IMG/VR virus record: IMGVR_UViG_3300048597_000634 | Coordinates: 124,001 to 188,000 of that record | DNA length: 64,000 nucleotides | DNA from: a virus | Reading direction: 5' to 3' (one strand) | Part shown: positions 16,348 to 23,599 of the stretch, piece by piece | Numbering within the stretch: the stretch's first letter is position 1 | Layout of the letters: the number at the start of each line of letters is the position of its first letter | The notes under the pieces: model-generated | Told to the model about the DNA's origin: nothing | The model's database searches: none | What the model saw: the letters and a program-made list of their open reading frames with translations, nothing else | Position numbers and translations under genes: made by a program

Positions 16348-17196
16348 TTAGCTTAAGTGAGGTTTTAACATTAAGAGGTCTTGGTGGAAAGACCAAGATG
16401 GGCTGCCTGGTAGGTATGGTGTAAGCCATTCATTACGGGTTACTACGTTATGCCCTTTCTTGTATTTAGTGATAGCTTCGACTCTAGGTTCACACCGAGC
16501 TGGGCGGGCTGGATTTAAAGTAAAAACCGCCGGTCGCCTGCCTAGCTTTAGGTCAGACCGCCGACGGCATTCATTTAAGCCCATTCCATCCAATACCTTG
16601 GGATATAGCAGCCTAATGCCTCGGTAAGCTAAAGAACCGCACACCAACATGGGAACCGTAGATGGTAATGCTTCTAACTCTAGCTTTAACCATGTCAAAA
16701 CACAAGGCTTAACGTGGGTATGTAACAACGGCTTGCGCGCCCCTGGGTCACACTTCAACACATTAGTAACCCAACAGTCATCATAGGTGTTCAACCCAAA
16801 TATCTCATTGAGCTTATATCTGATGTAGCCGCCGGCGTTATACGGTCTTAACAACCCAGTCTTCAGTCTCAATCCGTTATCACCCCGTCTAGTATCCCAG
16901 AAGGGTTCGCCGTTGGCTGCTTCCCAATGTCCACTAAAATCACTGATGACTATCAGTTTTACTTTGGTTAAGTCGTCAGGGCCTGCACCAGGTGCGACTA
17001 AACTGAGGGGCTCTGACCTACGACTACCATCGTTTAATTGATTAGCTTCCATAGCCTTACGGTTACGGGCTTCTCTGACCTCACCTAAAGGGCATACGCT
17101 GCACTTAGTATCGCAACGGATAGTAGGGTGGTCACCGGCTAAATATCGAGTAGGTGGGTCGTTAGGCAGTGGTGGTGTGATTTGTGCTTCGGGCAT
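16348..17196 (-). CDS. Uracil-DNA-glycosylase superfamily protein
   Basis: 282 residues. N-terminal Cys set (C28, C32, C35 in CDTKCSVCPLGEVR) plus a later Cys resembles the iron-sulphur signature of family 4/5 glycosylases; VKLIVISDFSG matches the motif that holds uracil in place, YDDCWVTNVLKCDPG the following beta-strand and loop, and MLVCGSLAYRG the next strand. Expected role: removing or sensing uracil in DNA, or protecting replication. The region is typical for the superfamily but the exact activity cannot be told. It overlaps the DHH gene by 35 bases. Confidence 0.75.
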   Translation of the reverse strand: MPEAQITPPLPNDPPTRYLAGDHPTIRCDTKCSVCPLGEVREARNRKAMEANQLNDGSRRSEPLSLVAPGAGPDDLTKVKLIVISDFSGHWEAANGEPFWDTRRGDNGLRLKTGLLRPYNAGGYIRYKLNEIFGLNTYDDCWVTNVLKCDPGARKPLLHTHVKPCVLTWLKLELEALPSTVPMLVCGSLAYRGIRLLYPKVLDGMGLNECRRRSDLKLGRRPAVFTLNPARPARCEPRVEAITKYKKGHNVVTRNEWLTPYLPGSPSWSFHQDLLMLKPHLS

Positions 17197-18085
17197 GGTT
17201 ATGTCTAAAGAAGTTGGGGTCGTCGGTCTTGATTACTACGGCGTGTTCATGCCCTCTAGGTTTCCACGATTGGACTAGCTCGTTGATGTTAGGCGCGCCA
17301 TTGTTAGGGTTATTCCTCAAAGTCCATACGCCATGGCTACCCTTAAGCGCTACAAAGGGAGCGTTGGGGTACATATGGTAGAGTTCCTTAGCTAAGTCGC
17401 TGGTCAGGGGTCTTTCATTAGTTCTAAGTAAGAGGTATGGGATGTTATTAATGCCGGCTACTTGTCCTAATTTATGCCGCTTGACTACCCTACCAATAGA
17501 CTTTTGGAAGGGGGCGTTAATTTTAGCGCCCAAAGGGCACATATAGTCTAAGAACTCTTCGTCAGTCATAGTGGCTAACTTCTCGTACAACTCGAAGGAT
17601 CTACCGGTTAATCCGTAAGCAGCGTGGACCAAGATAGTCTGGTTTAGTCGGTTGAGCATCAGGTCACGGTCGCTGATGTATTTAAGGAAGGCGGGGGCTG
17701 GCTTATTTGGGAAGCAATGTTGCCAACAGGTAAGGGCGGCGGATTGTTCAAAATTAACCACCATGGTTAAGTTAGGATGGTCTAGCTCGGCGTCTAATAG
17801 GTCTCTAGCGGCTAGATGATGATCTATAAGGGTTATCTTATGTCCTTCTTTCAGCCAGCGTTTTAGAACCTTAGCAGGGTAATGGTAGTCAACGATGTAG
17901 ATGTTTTTGGGACTATCACCGAAGAATAGTTTATTATTTTCTATCTGGTGGCTGCGCCCCACTAATTTGATGCTGGTGATGTTTTGTTCTTGTAGCCAAC
18001 GGTTGACTACCCAGGCGGCGGCATAGCCATCTGGGCACACCTGACTATTATTGACCATGTGGTAGATGATGTAGTTATTCGGCAT
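17162..18085 (-). CDS. DHH-superfamily phosphoesterase
   Basis: 307 residues. CPDGYAAAW (about 17-25) is the first metal-binding motif, VDYHYP (about 65-70) the second and IDHHLAARD (about 87-95) the DHH triad, and a C-terminal DHHA1-like domain (RPLTSDLAKELYHMYPN) follows. The family includes RecJ-like exonucleases and nanoRNases that degrade short RNA/DNA oligomers. In a phage replication module it may supply nucleotides or trim oligonucleotides. Overlaps both neighbours. Confidence 0.82.
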   Translation of the reverse strand: MPNNYIIYHMVNNSQVCPDGYAAAWVVNRWLQEQNITSIKLVGRSHQIENNKLFFGDSPKNIYIVDYHYPAKVLKRWLKEGHKITLIDHHLAARDLLDAELDHPNLTMVVNFEQSAALTCWQHCFPNKPAPAFLKYISDRDLMLNRLNQTILVHAAYGLTGRSFELYEKLATMTDEEFLDYMCPLGAKINAPFQKSIGRVVKRHKLGQVAGINNIPYLLLRTNERPLTSDLAKELYHMYPNAPFVALKGSHGVWTLRNNPNNGAPNINELVQSWKPRGHEHAVVIKTDDPNFFRHNHARSTNHTTTA

Positions 18086-18311
18086 TTTCTTTTAGTAGCT
18101 CCAGCACGATGCGTGGAGGTTCTCCTTGGATGGGGGATCTAGTTACGTGGTCTACTTTGTAGATAGTTGGTTCGGTGGGCTCGTCGCCTAGGTGTTCTTC
18201 AATTAATACTTGTCCTCGACGAAGTACCCACTGGCGCCGGCGCCAACTCATATAATGCGGGTACTTTAGTTTACTTTTGGGATCGGTGATGGCGGGCTTC
18301 TTTTTAGGCAT
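18075..18311 (-). CDS. Small basic hypothetical protein
   Basis: 78 residues starting MPKKKPAITDPKSKLKYPHY; N-terminal half strongly basic with a W-R-R-R-Q-W-V-L-R-R-G motif, C-terminal half acidic. Likely nucleic-acid binding by charge only. Overlaps the DHH start. Confidence 0.5.
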   Translation of the reverse strand: MPKKKPAITDPKSKLKYPHYMSWRRRQWVLRRGQVLIEEHLGDEPTEPTIYKVDHVTRSPIQGEPPRIVLELLKENAE

Positions 18312-18316
18312 AATCG

Positions 18317-19741
18317 TTAATCAGCTAATTGGTCAGCGGTTACTTCCGTTGCACAGCTAAGGCACACCGAGAAGTCTTCTGAATAAGGTACAGAGTCTAC
18401 GAACATAGTCCACAGCTCCCTGTCCTTAGAATACCCTTGGGTCAAAGACATCAAGTGGTCATTATCTGTATTGTCTACACCACCGTTTAGGTCACTATCA
18501 GTCCATAGCATTAGGTCATCAGGGTCTTCTGGTAGTTCGTTATCGCCGGCGCCGTCTTCGTAATAATAGAGTTCGTCTTCTGTTAGCTGCTGGCAGAACT
18601 TATAGGTGGCAATGAGGGCGCACATGAAATAGCTGTGGTTTACGATTAGCGCCGCCCAAGGCGTTTCATCTCCAGTAAGGTCAGCGAACAACGCAAAGGA
18701 CTTGTCTTGCTCCATTAAGTCAGAAGACTTGGTTAGCTCTAGGTGTGAGTCTAAGCAACGTAACCTTACGCCTTCAGAGTCATTAGTAGAGCGCCGCTTC
18801 TGGATATTAGTCTTATGGATTAGTTGCTTAGCCCCGAAAGTTCTAGTGCTGTGACTATCTAAGGGAATCTTATTGTTTAGGATTAGCGGCGCGTATTCAC
18901 TAACAGCTCGGCTTAGATACGCTTCAGTGGTGGGCAATAATAACCAGTCTTTGCCCGACCATACTTGTACGTGTTTTTGGTCTGTGGTGATTCTGAAGTT
19001 AATATCTCCTTTAGTCTGTAGGTTAAGGATACGAACTAAGTGGCGGGCTGGCACCCCGAAGCTTACGTCACCTTCAATGGTGCATTGAGCGTCTATGCCT
19101 ACCTTGATAAGACTAATGCCTGTATCGGCGCCGCTGTATTCAGAGCCGAAGAGCTGTAGTTTGCCTAGTTCTCTGTTGTAGTGGAACCATACTGAGCGGC
19201 GGCTAGTGTCATTGGCATACTTACTAAAGGTGTTAAGGATAGCTGCTCGTCGCCGGAAGGGTATTATGTCAGGCACGTTTATACATCCTGGTAGCCAGTC
19301 GGTAAACGTAGGTGGTCTAAACTCATCAAAGCCGCCGGTATAAATGGGACTAGTAACCCGGTCAATGAGGTCTGGGTCAGCACTAAGACTACAGTCAGTT
19401 ATGCATTGGACTTCCACCACATTACGTTTAGTAGCCCTAATTCGCATTGGGTTACTAGACCACGGCTCTTCTCTCAATTGTTTTATGTCGGTGCCATCTA
19501 TGAGGAATTGAGACTCACCTACGATGCCAGAGCTAGGTATTACCTTAGACCCCCAGGTGGAGCGTTTTAGTAGGGCAGTTAAGCGGCAATGGGATTCATC
19601 TATTTGGGCTAATCGCATGTAACGTAAGGCTGAGCCAGCGGGGCTAGCGTCTTCGTCTATGTCCAGCAGAAACTTAACTGCTTGGACTAGTTGGGCACCC
19701 GTAGCAAAGTCCAGGTAGTTAAGATTATTGTTCTTGGTCAT
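18317..19741 (-). CDS. Possible DNA sliding clamp-like protein
   Basis: 474 residues, longer than the usual 370 of bacterial clamps. Two features recall DnaN: a domain start of the type VPARHLVRILNLQTKGDINFRI followed by QVWSGKDWLLLPTTEAYL, and an N-terminal FLIDGTDIKQLRE. The C-terminus adds an acidic, Asp/Glu-rich stretch (EDGAGDNELPEDPDDL). The presence of a clamp loader in the same module supports the call, but sequence similarity visible by eye is weak. Alternative: another replisome protein with a similar beta-rich fold. Confidence 0.4.
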   Translation of the reverse strand: MTKNNNLNYLDFATGAQLVQAVKFLLDIDEDASPAGSALRYMRLAQIDESHCRLTALLKRSTWGSKVIPSSGIVGESQFLIDGTDIKQLREEPWSSNPMRIRATKRNVVEVQCITDCSLSADPDLIDRVTSPIYTGGFDEFRPPTFTDWLPGCINVPDIIPFRRRAAILNTFSKYANDTSRRSVWFHYNRELGKLQLFGSEYSGADTGISLIKVGIDAQCTIEGDVSFGVPARHLVRILNLQTKGDINFRITTDQKHVQVWSGKDWLLLPTTEAYLSRAVSEYAPLILNNKIPLDSHSTRTFGAKQLIHKTNIQKRRSTNDSEGVRLRCLDSHLELTKSSDLMEQDKSFALFADLTGDETPWAALIVNHSYFMCALIATYKFCQQLTEDELYYYEDGAGDNELPEDPDDLMLWTDSDLNGGVDNTDNDHLMSLTQGYSKDRELWTMFVDSVPYSEDFSVCLSCATEVTADQLAD

Positions 19742-19795
19742 GGGTTTTTACAAAAGATTAGGGCGGGATGGTCAACCACCCCCGGTTCAACTAGT

Positions 19796-20125
19796 TTACT
19801 TTTTGCCTAGCAAACCTTCAGCTTTATCTAGCCATACTCCTAGGGAGAACTCAGACAATACAGCTTGCTTTAGTTCACTGCGTAGTTTGTCGTCTTGGAG
19901 CTCTTTAGGTAGGATGGCGTCGTCTACAAACTCAAAGGCTTCTGCTAATTGTCCATCAAGTTTATCTAGGGTTTCTTGGAGGTACTTGTCTTTGACATAG
20001 TTGTACGACATGCGCCCAAAGCGTGCAGCTATAGGCTCTACAAAGGCTTTTGAGGTAACGGTAAGAAAAAAGCCTATTAAGACCCCCAGCACGAGGTCAA
20101 TAGCATGAGTAATGAAGTTAATCAT
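19796..20125 (-). CDS. Holin-like protein
   Basis: 109 residues from the ATG that overlaps the endolysin stop (ATGA); an earlier in-frame ATG would lie inside the endolysin. A single N-terminal membrane helix (HAIDLVLGVLIGFFLTV) is followed by a charged helical C-terminus (DKLDGQLAEAFEFVDDAIL). One helix plus a cytoplasmic tail, encoded directly after an endolysin, is typical of class III-type holins or of signal-anchor release partners. Confidence 0.65.
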   Translation of the reverse strand: MINFITHAIDLVLGVLIGFFLTVTSKAFVEPIAARFGRMSYNYVKDKYLQETLDKLDGQLAEAFEFVDDAILPKELQDDKLRSELKQAVLSEFSLGVWLDKAEGLLGKK

Positions 20126-21012
20126 AGCCAGTCTTTCCAAAGTAAAGTGAAATCGAAGCGAGCAGCGCGGCTACTCTTATACTGGGTGGAAGCCTTCACT
20201 AGACGCATAAAGCTTAGGAACTCATTTGGGTCTCGTATTAATACACAACCGGCCGACCAGGTAGAAATAAATGTATTATATGCGCCGCGCCAACCAGTCG
20301 TTTTAGTTGTGTGCAAGTTAATCCCATTCCCTGCTTCTCTAGTAACGCGGTCATCCCGAAGGAAATTATGGTTACTATCTCTGACCAGAGTAGCCACGCC
20401 GACTTGTTGCATAGCTTCATAGCCCCGGTGCTGTCCTACTGCCCAAAGTTGTTTATGCTGCCCTAGTTGTAGTCGAGCGGCGCCACCCCGGTTCAAAGGG
20501 TTCAGGGTGTAGTACCGACCTGGCTCCGTGGTGCCAACGTATAAACAAGACCATTTGGGTTGGTTAGGAGCATCAAACTGCATAATACCCACCAAGTCAT
20601 TCCAGCGGTCTGGTGCGTCATTATTAGGTGTACCGTTAAGATTTACACCTTCAATGCCAATGATATTGATAGCGCCTGGGCGTTGGTCTAAGGTATAACC
20701 CCGCTCAACACAACAACGGAATGCACGGTCTATTAGGGAATTAGTGCTGGGTAGCTTAGGGGTTTTAAGAAGTTTTGCTATGGAGCCAGCGCCGATTAAC
20801 TCAGGAGATTTCTGATAAATACTCTCTTTAAAAGTATTCCAACCGCCTTGGGTCATAGGACCATAGATGCCGTCGATACGGTTCTTAGGGTATAACCCGC
20901 GGTGGGATAGTAGAGTTTGTAGCTCGGTTAATTCTGTGCTGGTGAGGGCTTTTACTTCCTTGGGGTCACCTTGGTTCATTAAGGAAGTAAGAGCCGGGTA
21001 TTGGTTAGACAT
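20122..21012 (-). CDS. Endolysin-type cell-wall hydrolase
   Basis: 296 residues. The N-terminal 70 residues form a peptidoglycan-binding-like helical module (LTSTELTELQTLLSHRGLYP ... YGPMTQGGWNTF). The C-terminal catalytic half has GINLHTTKTTGWRG and STWSAGCVLIRDPNEF, with the paired His and Cys that recall the DUF5675/YkuD-like G-x-N-x-H ... S-x-G-C group of phage wall enzymes. It is paired with a holin gene. The bond cut is not known. There is no signal peptide, so export would rely on the holin. Confidence 0.7.
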   Translation of the reverse strand: MSNQYPALTSLMNQGDPKEVKALTSTELTELQTLLSHRGLYPKNRIDGIYGPMTQGGWNTFKESIYQKSPELIGAGSIAKLLKTPKLPSTNSLIDRAFRCCVERGYTLDQRPGAINIIGIEGVNLNGTPNNDAPDRWNDLVGIMQFDAPNQPKWSCLYVGTTEPGRYYTLNPLNRGGAARLQLGQHKQLWAVGQHRGYEAMQQVGVATLVRDSNHNFLRDDRVTREAGNGINLHTTKTTGWRGAYNTFISTWSAGCVLIRDPNEFLSFMRLVKASTQYKSSRAARFDFTLLWKDWL

Positions 21013-21019
21013 AGCTAAG

Positions 21020-21328
21020 TTATTGGGCTTTCATCTTCAACTTAGCCTTGAGCTTAGTCAAAACACCTTCGAGGGCGTCTAGCATAGACTTATGTTGGCA
21101 GGAACAAACCACGTTCATAGATTCGTTTTCTTCTAGTTCTGCTTCGTAGTATCCACTGGACGTGGGGCGTGTGAGAACGATGGTGAAGGTCTTAGATTTA
21201 TCTAGTTTGTTAGTTAAGGTAATCCACACCTCACAGTCATCTACCGGTTTAATGGAAGAGTTGAAAGTTTTGGTGCCAACTACCTTTCTAATAGTTCTAC
21301 GGATACTCTGCTTTTGTTCCTCGGTCAT
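21020..21328 (-). CDS. Hypothetical protein
   Basis: 102 residues with a basic N-terminus (EEQKQSIRRTIRKVVGTKTF), a central beta part and a C-terminal ALEGVLTKLKAKLKMK helix. No family recognised. It lies between the polymerase's last exon and the endolysin. Confidence 0.55.
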   Translation of the reverse strand: MTEEQKQSIRRTIRKVVGTKTFNSSIKPVDDCEVWITLTNKLDKSKTFTIVLTRPTSSGYYEAELEENESMNVVCSCQHKSMLDALEGVLTKLKAKLKMKAQ

Positions 21329-21332
21329 TGCT

Positions 21333-23367
21333 TTAGTGAGCCCAGACGGGCGCTATAGAATAAGAACAGGCACCTTTGATCTCAGAGCCTAGAGCCTCAA
21401 ACTGTTTGGTTTGCACGGACTCCATTATCTGCTTAATGGTCTCTGCTATTTCTATAGCTAGCTTATCGGATGTGAAGGCTAATTCTGTGTATAGCCCATC
21501 GTCATTCACTTTGCTGTTGTCCCAGTCTATGGTAGATGTACCAGGAGAGTATATCAAGATTTCCATTTGATGTTGCGCCCCGCCCGATTCCGACGGGGCT
21601 CCTTAGCTTACACTAAGGGTCAGACTATATCATCACCAGCTTATGCGCTGGTGCAACCTGTTTCGAGACCTCTTGGTCCCTACTCCCTTGCGGGATAGTC
21701 GTTGAACCTTGGTCATGTGGTATGACCCTTGGCTGCTGATTGCCCTGCTTTAGCGTGGGGGTTCCCAGCAATTAAGGTTGTTTACCCACGACAAAATCTA
21801 TCGTGCACCTGTCCAATCAGTTGAATATCCTCCTGTGTAAACGTTGAATGGTTATCAATCCACCGTTGGATTAATATCATGGATTCTTTGGTCTGGGTTG
21901 CTGAAATGCTTTGGCATTGTTGTTATCGTAGAGCCGTTTAAACTCTACTTCCGCTGGTCACCCAACGGGTCAGGTCATATCATCGACTCTAGGAGTCGCC
22001 GGGCGCTCTTGGATAATATTATAGTTTGGGTCCATATTATCTGACCGTCACACCTTCCTAGGGACTAAAACCCATCCTAGGCTTGGCTCGGTATTGCCTG
22101 GCTAGACACCAGGGGTCCACCGAATTCACCCGGTTATCACTTAATCATCACTGATTAAGGCCACCCATTAGTTGATGGCGCAATTCACAGCAGCCCGCAC
22201 AGCGGAATCTCCTTCCTTGCCGCCAGACCTTTCTTCAGCTCGATGTTGTTATCGTCAGGCTCTTTATCCTGACTTCTATTGGTTTCCCAATAGTCCAGAC
22301 TATTTCTTAAGCGTTGCCATTTTGACAACCCTTTCGGGCGCTCGTGGGGATTATTATTGTTGGAACTCAAATCCCTAGTCGTTGAACCTGACGTAGAACC
22401 AAAGTCCTCTACGTATTGGCTTAGCGTTACCATAACCTTCTTATAAGCGTTAGGCTTTCACTAAATTCACCCGATTTAAGGTAGGCTAACTATTCACTTT
22501 ACCCACCGGTGCCGGCCTGTCAACGGGACTATACAAAAGCCCCTGGCGGCGGCTAAAGCACCATAATTCTCCGCCCAATCATAATACCCAGCGTAAGTTT
22601 CGCGATGGTTTTTTACCCAGGACTCAGCGACGTCTAGTTTGACATGATTACGCTCACTGATTGACTGGGGTGTGCTTAAGTAAAGCATCAATTGCCCCCG
22701 GCTTTCACCGAGGATTAGACTATACCTTTACAATCATTGATTGCACTCGCCGTGTTACCCAACCTTAGGGTTGAGTCTCAGAGTCACCATAGTGTCGGCA
22801 CCTTAGGTTATCGTCAGTCGTTGAACCATTCGCGCCGCTTTCACGACGCCCTGGCTGCTGATTGGCATCGACGTTAGTCGGAAGCTTTCCAGCAATTGAG
22901 CGAGTTTGTTTTCGCCAACTCTACTTAGCGAAATTGAGCGTCTTAGCCGTGTCACGGGGTTTACGCTTTTCTCCAGGCTGTAGTTTTCGTACTATTTCAT
23001 CCCACTCGCTTTCAGGTTTTCCTTCTACTAAGTGAGGATGGGTGCAGTTAGAACAAGTCCAAGAATGGAGGTCCCCTCTAGGGTTTGTATAGGTAGTTCC
23101 GTCGGGCAATGCGAGCTTTTTAGGTAATAATTGCGCTTGAGTCATGGCCGGGTCTTTACTAAGCACTGTAGCTACTAAAATTTCCTGGGATGAGTAGTCT
23201 AAAGATACTATACTTTTCCCCGACCCATTACCACAGGTAAAACCATTACGAGGGTTACTCATAAAGGTAATAACCTGTTCTTCGGTTTGAGGCTCGCTTA
23301 ATACTACGCCGCCGCCCGTGGGGGCTGGGCGGGTAGTCAGTCTTCGTTTACGTTTCGGTTGGTTCAT
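21333..23367 (-). CDS. Family A DNA polymerase, five exons, C-terminal half only
   Basis: A spliced gene: exon 1 22927-23367, exon 2 22501-22688, exon 3 22170-22240, exon 4 21800-21900, exon 5 21333-21563 (1032 coding bases, 343 residues). Motif A is IVSLDYSSQEILVA with the metal-binding Asp; motif B begins RDTAKTLNFA and continues in exon 2 with MLYLSTPQSISE; exon 2 ends TGRHRWV; exon 3 gives AEERSGGKEGDSAVRAAVN; exon 4 STQTKESMILIQRWI and ends QVHD; exon 5 opens with E, completing HDE of motif C. Every junction follows U and precedes a base after G, and the frame is preserved throughout. The usual exonuclease and thumb regions are absent; the first 50 residues are a basic linker just before motif A, so it must act with a separate N-terminal partner or as a minimal enzyme. 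The start overlaps the winged-helix gene by 20 bases. Confidence 0.88.
21564..21799 (-). ncRNA. Group I intron 4 in DNA polymerase (motif C)
   Basis: 236 nt, inserted exactly between the GAT of His-Asp and the GAA of Glu in the catalytic HDE. Elements: CAATCAGCAGCCAAGG (Q-like), GTTCAACGACTATCC (R), GATATAGTCTGACCC (S). Introns 1 and 4 share an AATTGCTGG segment and almost the same Q element and are probably copies. No ORF. Confidence 0.87.
21901..22169 (-). ncRNA. Group I intron 3 in DNA polymerase
   Basis: 269 nt, inserted after CAI and within the codon following AIN. Q-like element GGCAATACCGAGCCAAGC; R element ACGGTCAGATAAT; S element GATATGACCTGACCC. P7 here is GGUCA with UGACC rather than GACUA with UAGUC, a compensated change against intron 4's otherwise near-identical S element, which supports the pairing. 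No ORF. Confidence 0.83.
22241..22500 (-). ncRNA. Group I intron 2 in DNA polymerase
   Basis: 260 nt, splits the codon after TGRHRW. Core elements: GCTAAGCCAATACG (Q-like), GTTCAACGACTAGGG (R), AAATAGTCTGGAC (S), with GACUA pairing with UAGUC. The intron contains an in-frame readable stretch that makes an 82-codon shadow ORF; part of that frame belongs to exon 3 in another frame. 5' site after U, ends in G. Confidence 0.85.
22689..22926 (-). ncRNA. Group I intron 1 in DNA polymerase (motif B)
   Basis: 238 nt, no ORF. It interrupts the codons of KTLNFA just before MLYLS. A Q-type core (CAATCAGCAGCCAGG), an R element (GTTCAACGACTGACG) and an S element (GGTATAGTCTAATCC) are in the group I order, and GACU pairs with AGUC in P7. 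The 5' site follows U, the 3' end is G. Confidence 0.85.
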
Positions 23368-23599
23368 CGTCGGTGTTAGTTAATTCTTTGAGCTTCTGTT
23401 TGCCTTTTTTGGTTAGAGACAATGGGGCTGACTGTTTAAGTAAATCGAGATGCTTAAGAGACTTAAGGGCGGCGGCGATTTGCTGTTTAGTCAATCCTTC
23501 ACAGTCCGCAGGATAAGCAATAGGATTATGGTCAATGAACGACCGTAATACTAACTCCTCATCCTGGGATAGTTGTTGGCTGAAGTGGTTGGGCGTCAT
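23348..23599 (-). CDS. Small winged-helix protein
   Basis: 83 residues. A helix, helix-turn-helix (LTKQQIAAALKSLKHLDLL) and beta-wing with a lysine-rich strand (PLSLTKKGKQKLKEL) give the layout of a small winged-helix DNA-binding domain. Its stop overlaps the polymerase start, and its own start overlaps the stop of the large ATPase gene. It may regulate or assist the polymerase. Confidence 0.65.
   Translation of the reverse strand: MTPNHFSQQLSQDEELVLRSFIDHNPIAYPADCEGLTKQQIAAALKSLKHLDLLKQSAPLSLTKKGKQKLKELTNTDDEPTET

Noticed and set aside
22185-22433. 82-codon minus-strand ORF in the polymerase region
   Set aside because: It lies mostly in group I intron 2; the conserved polymerase residues of exon 3 are in a different frame.
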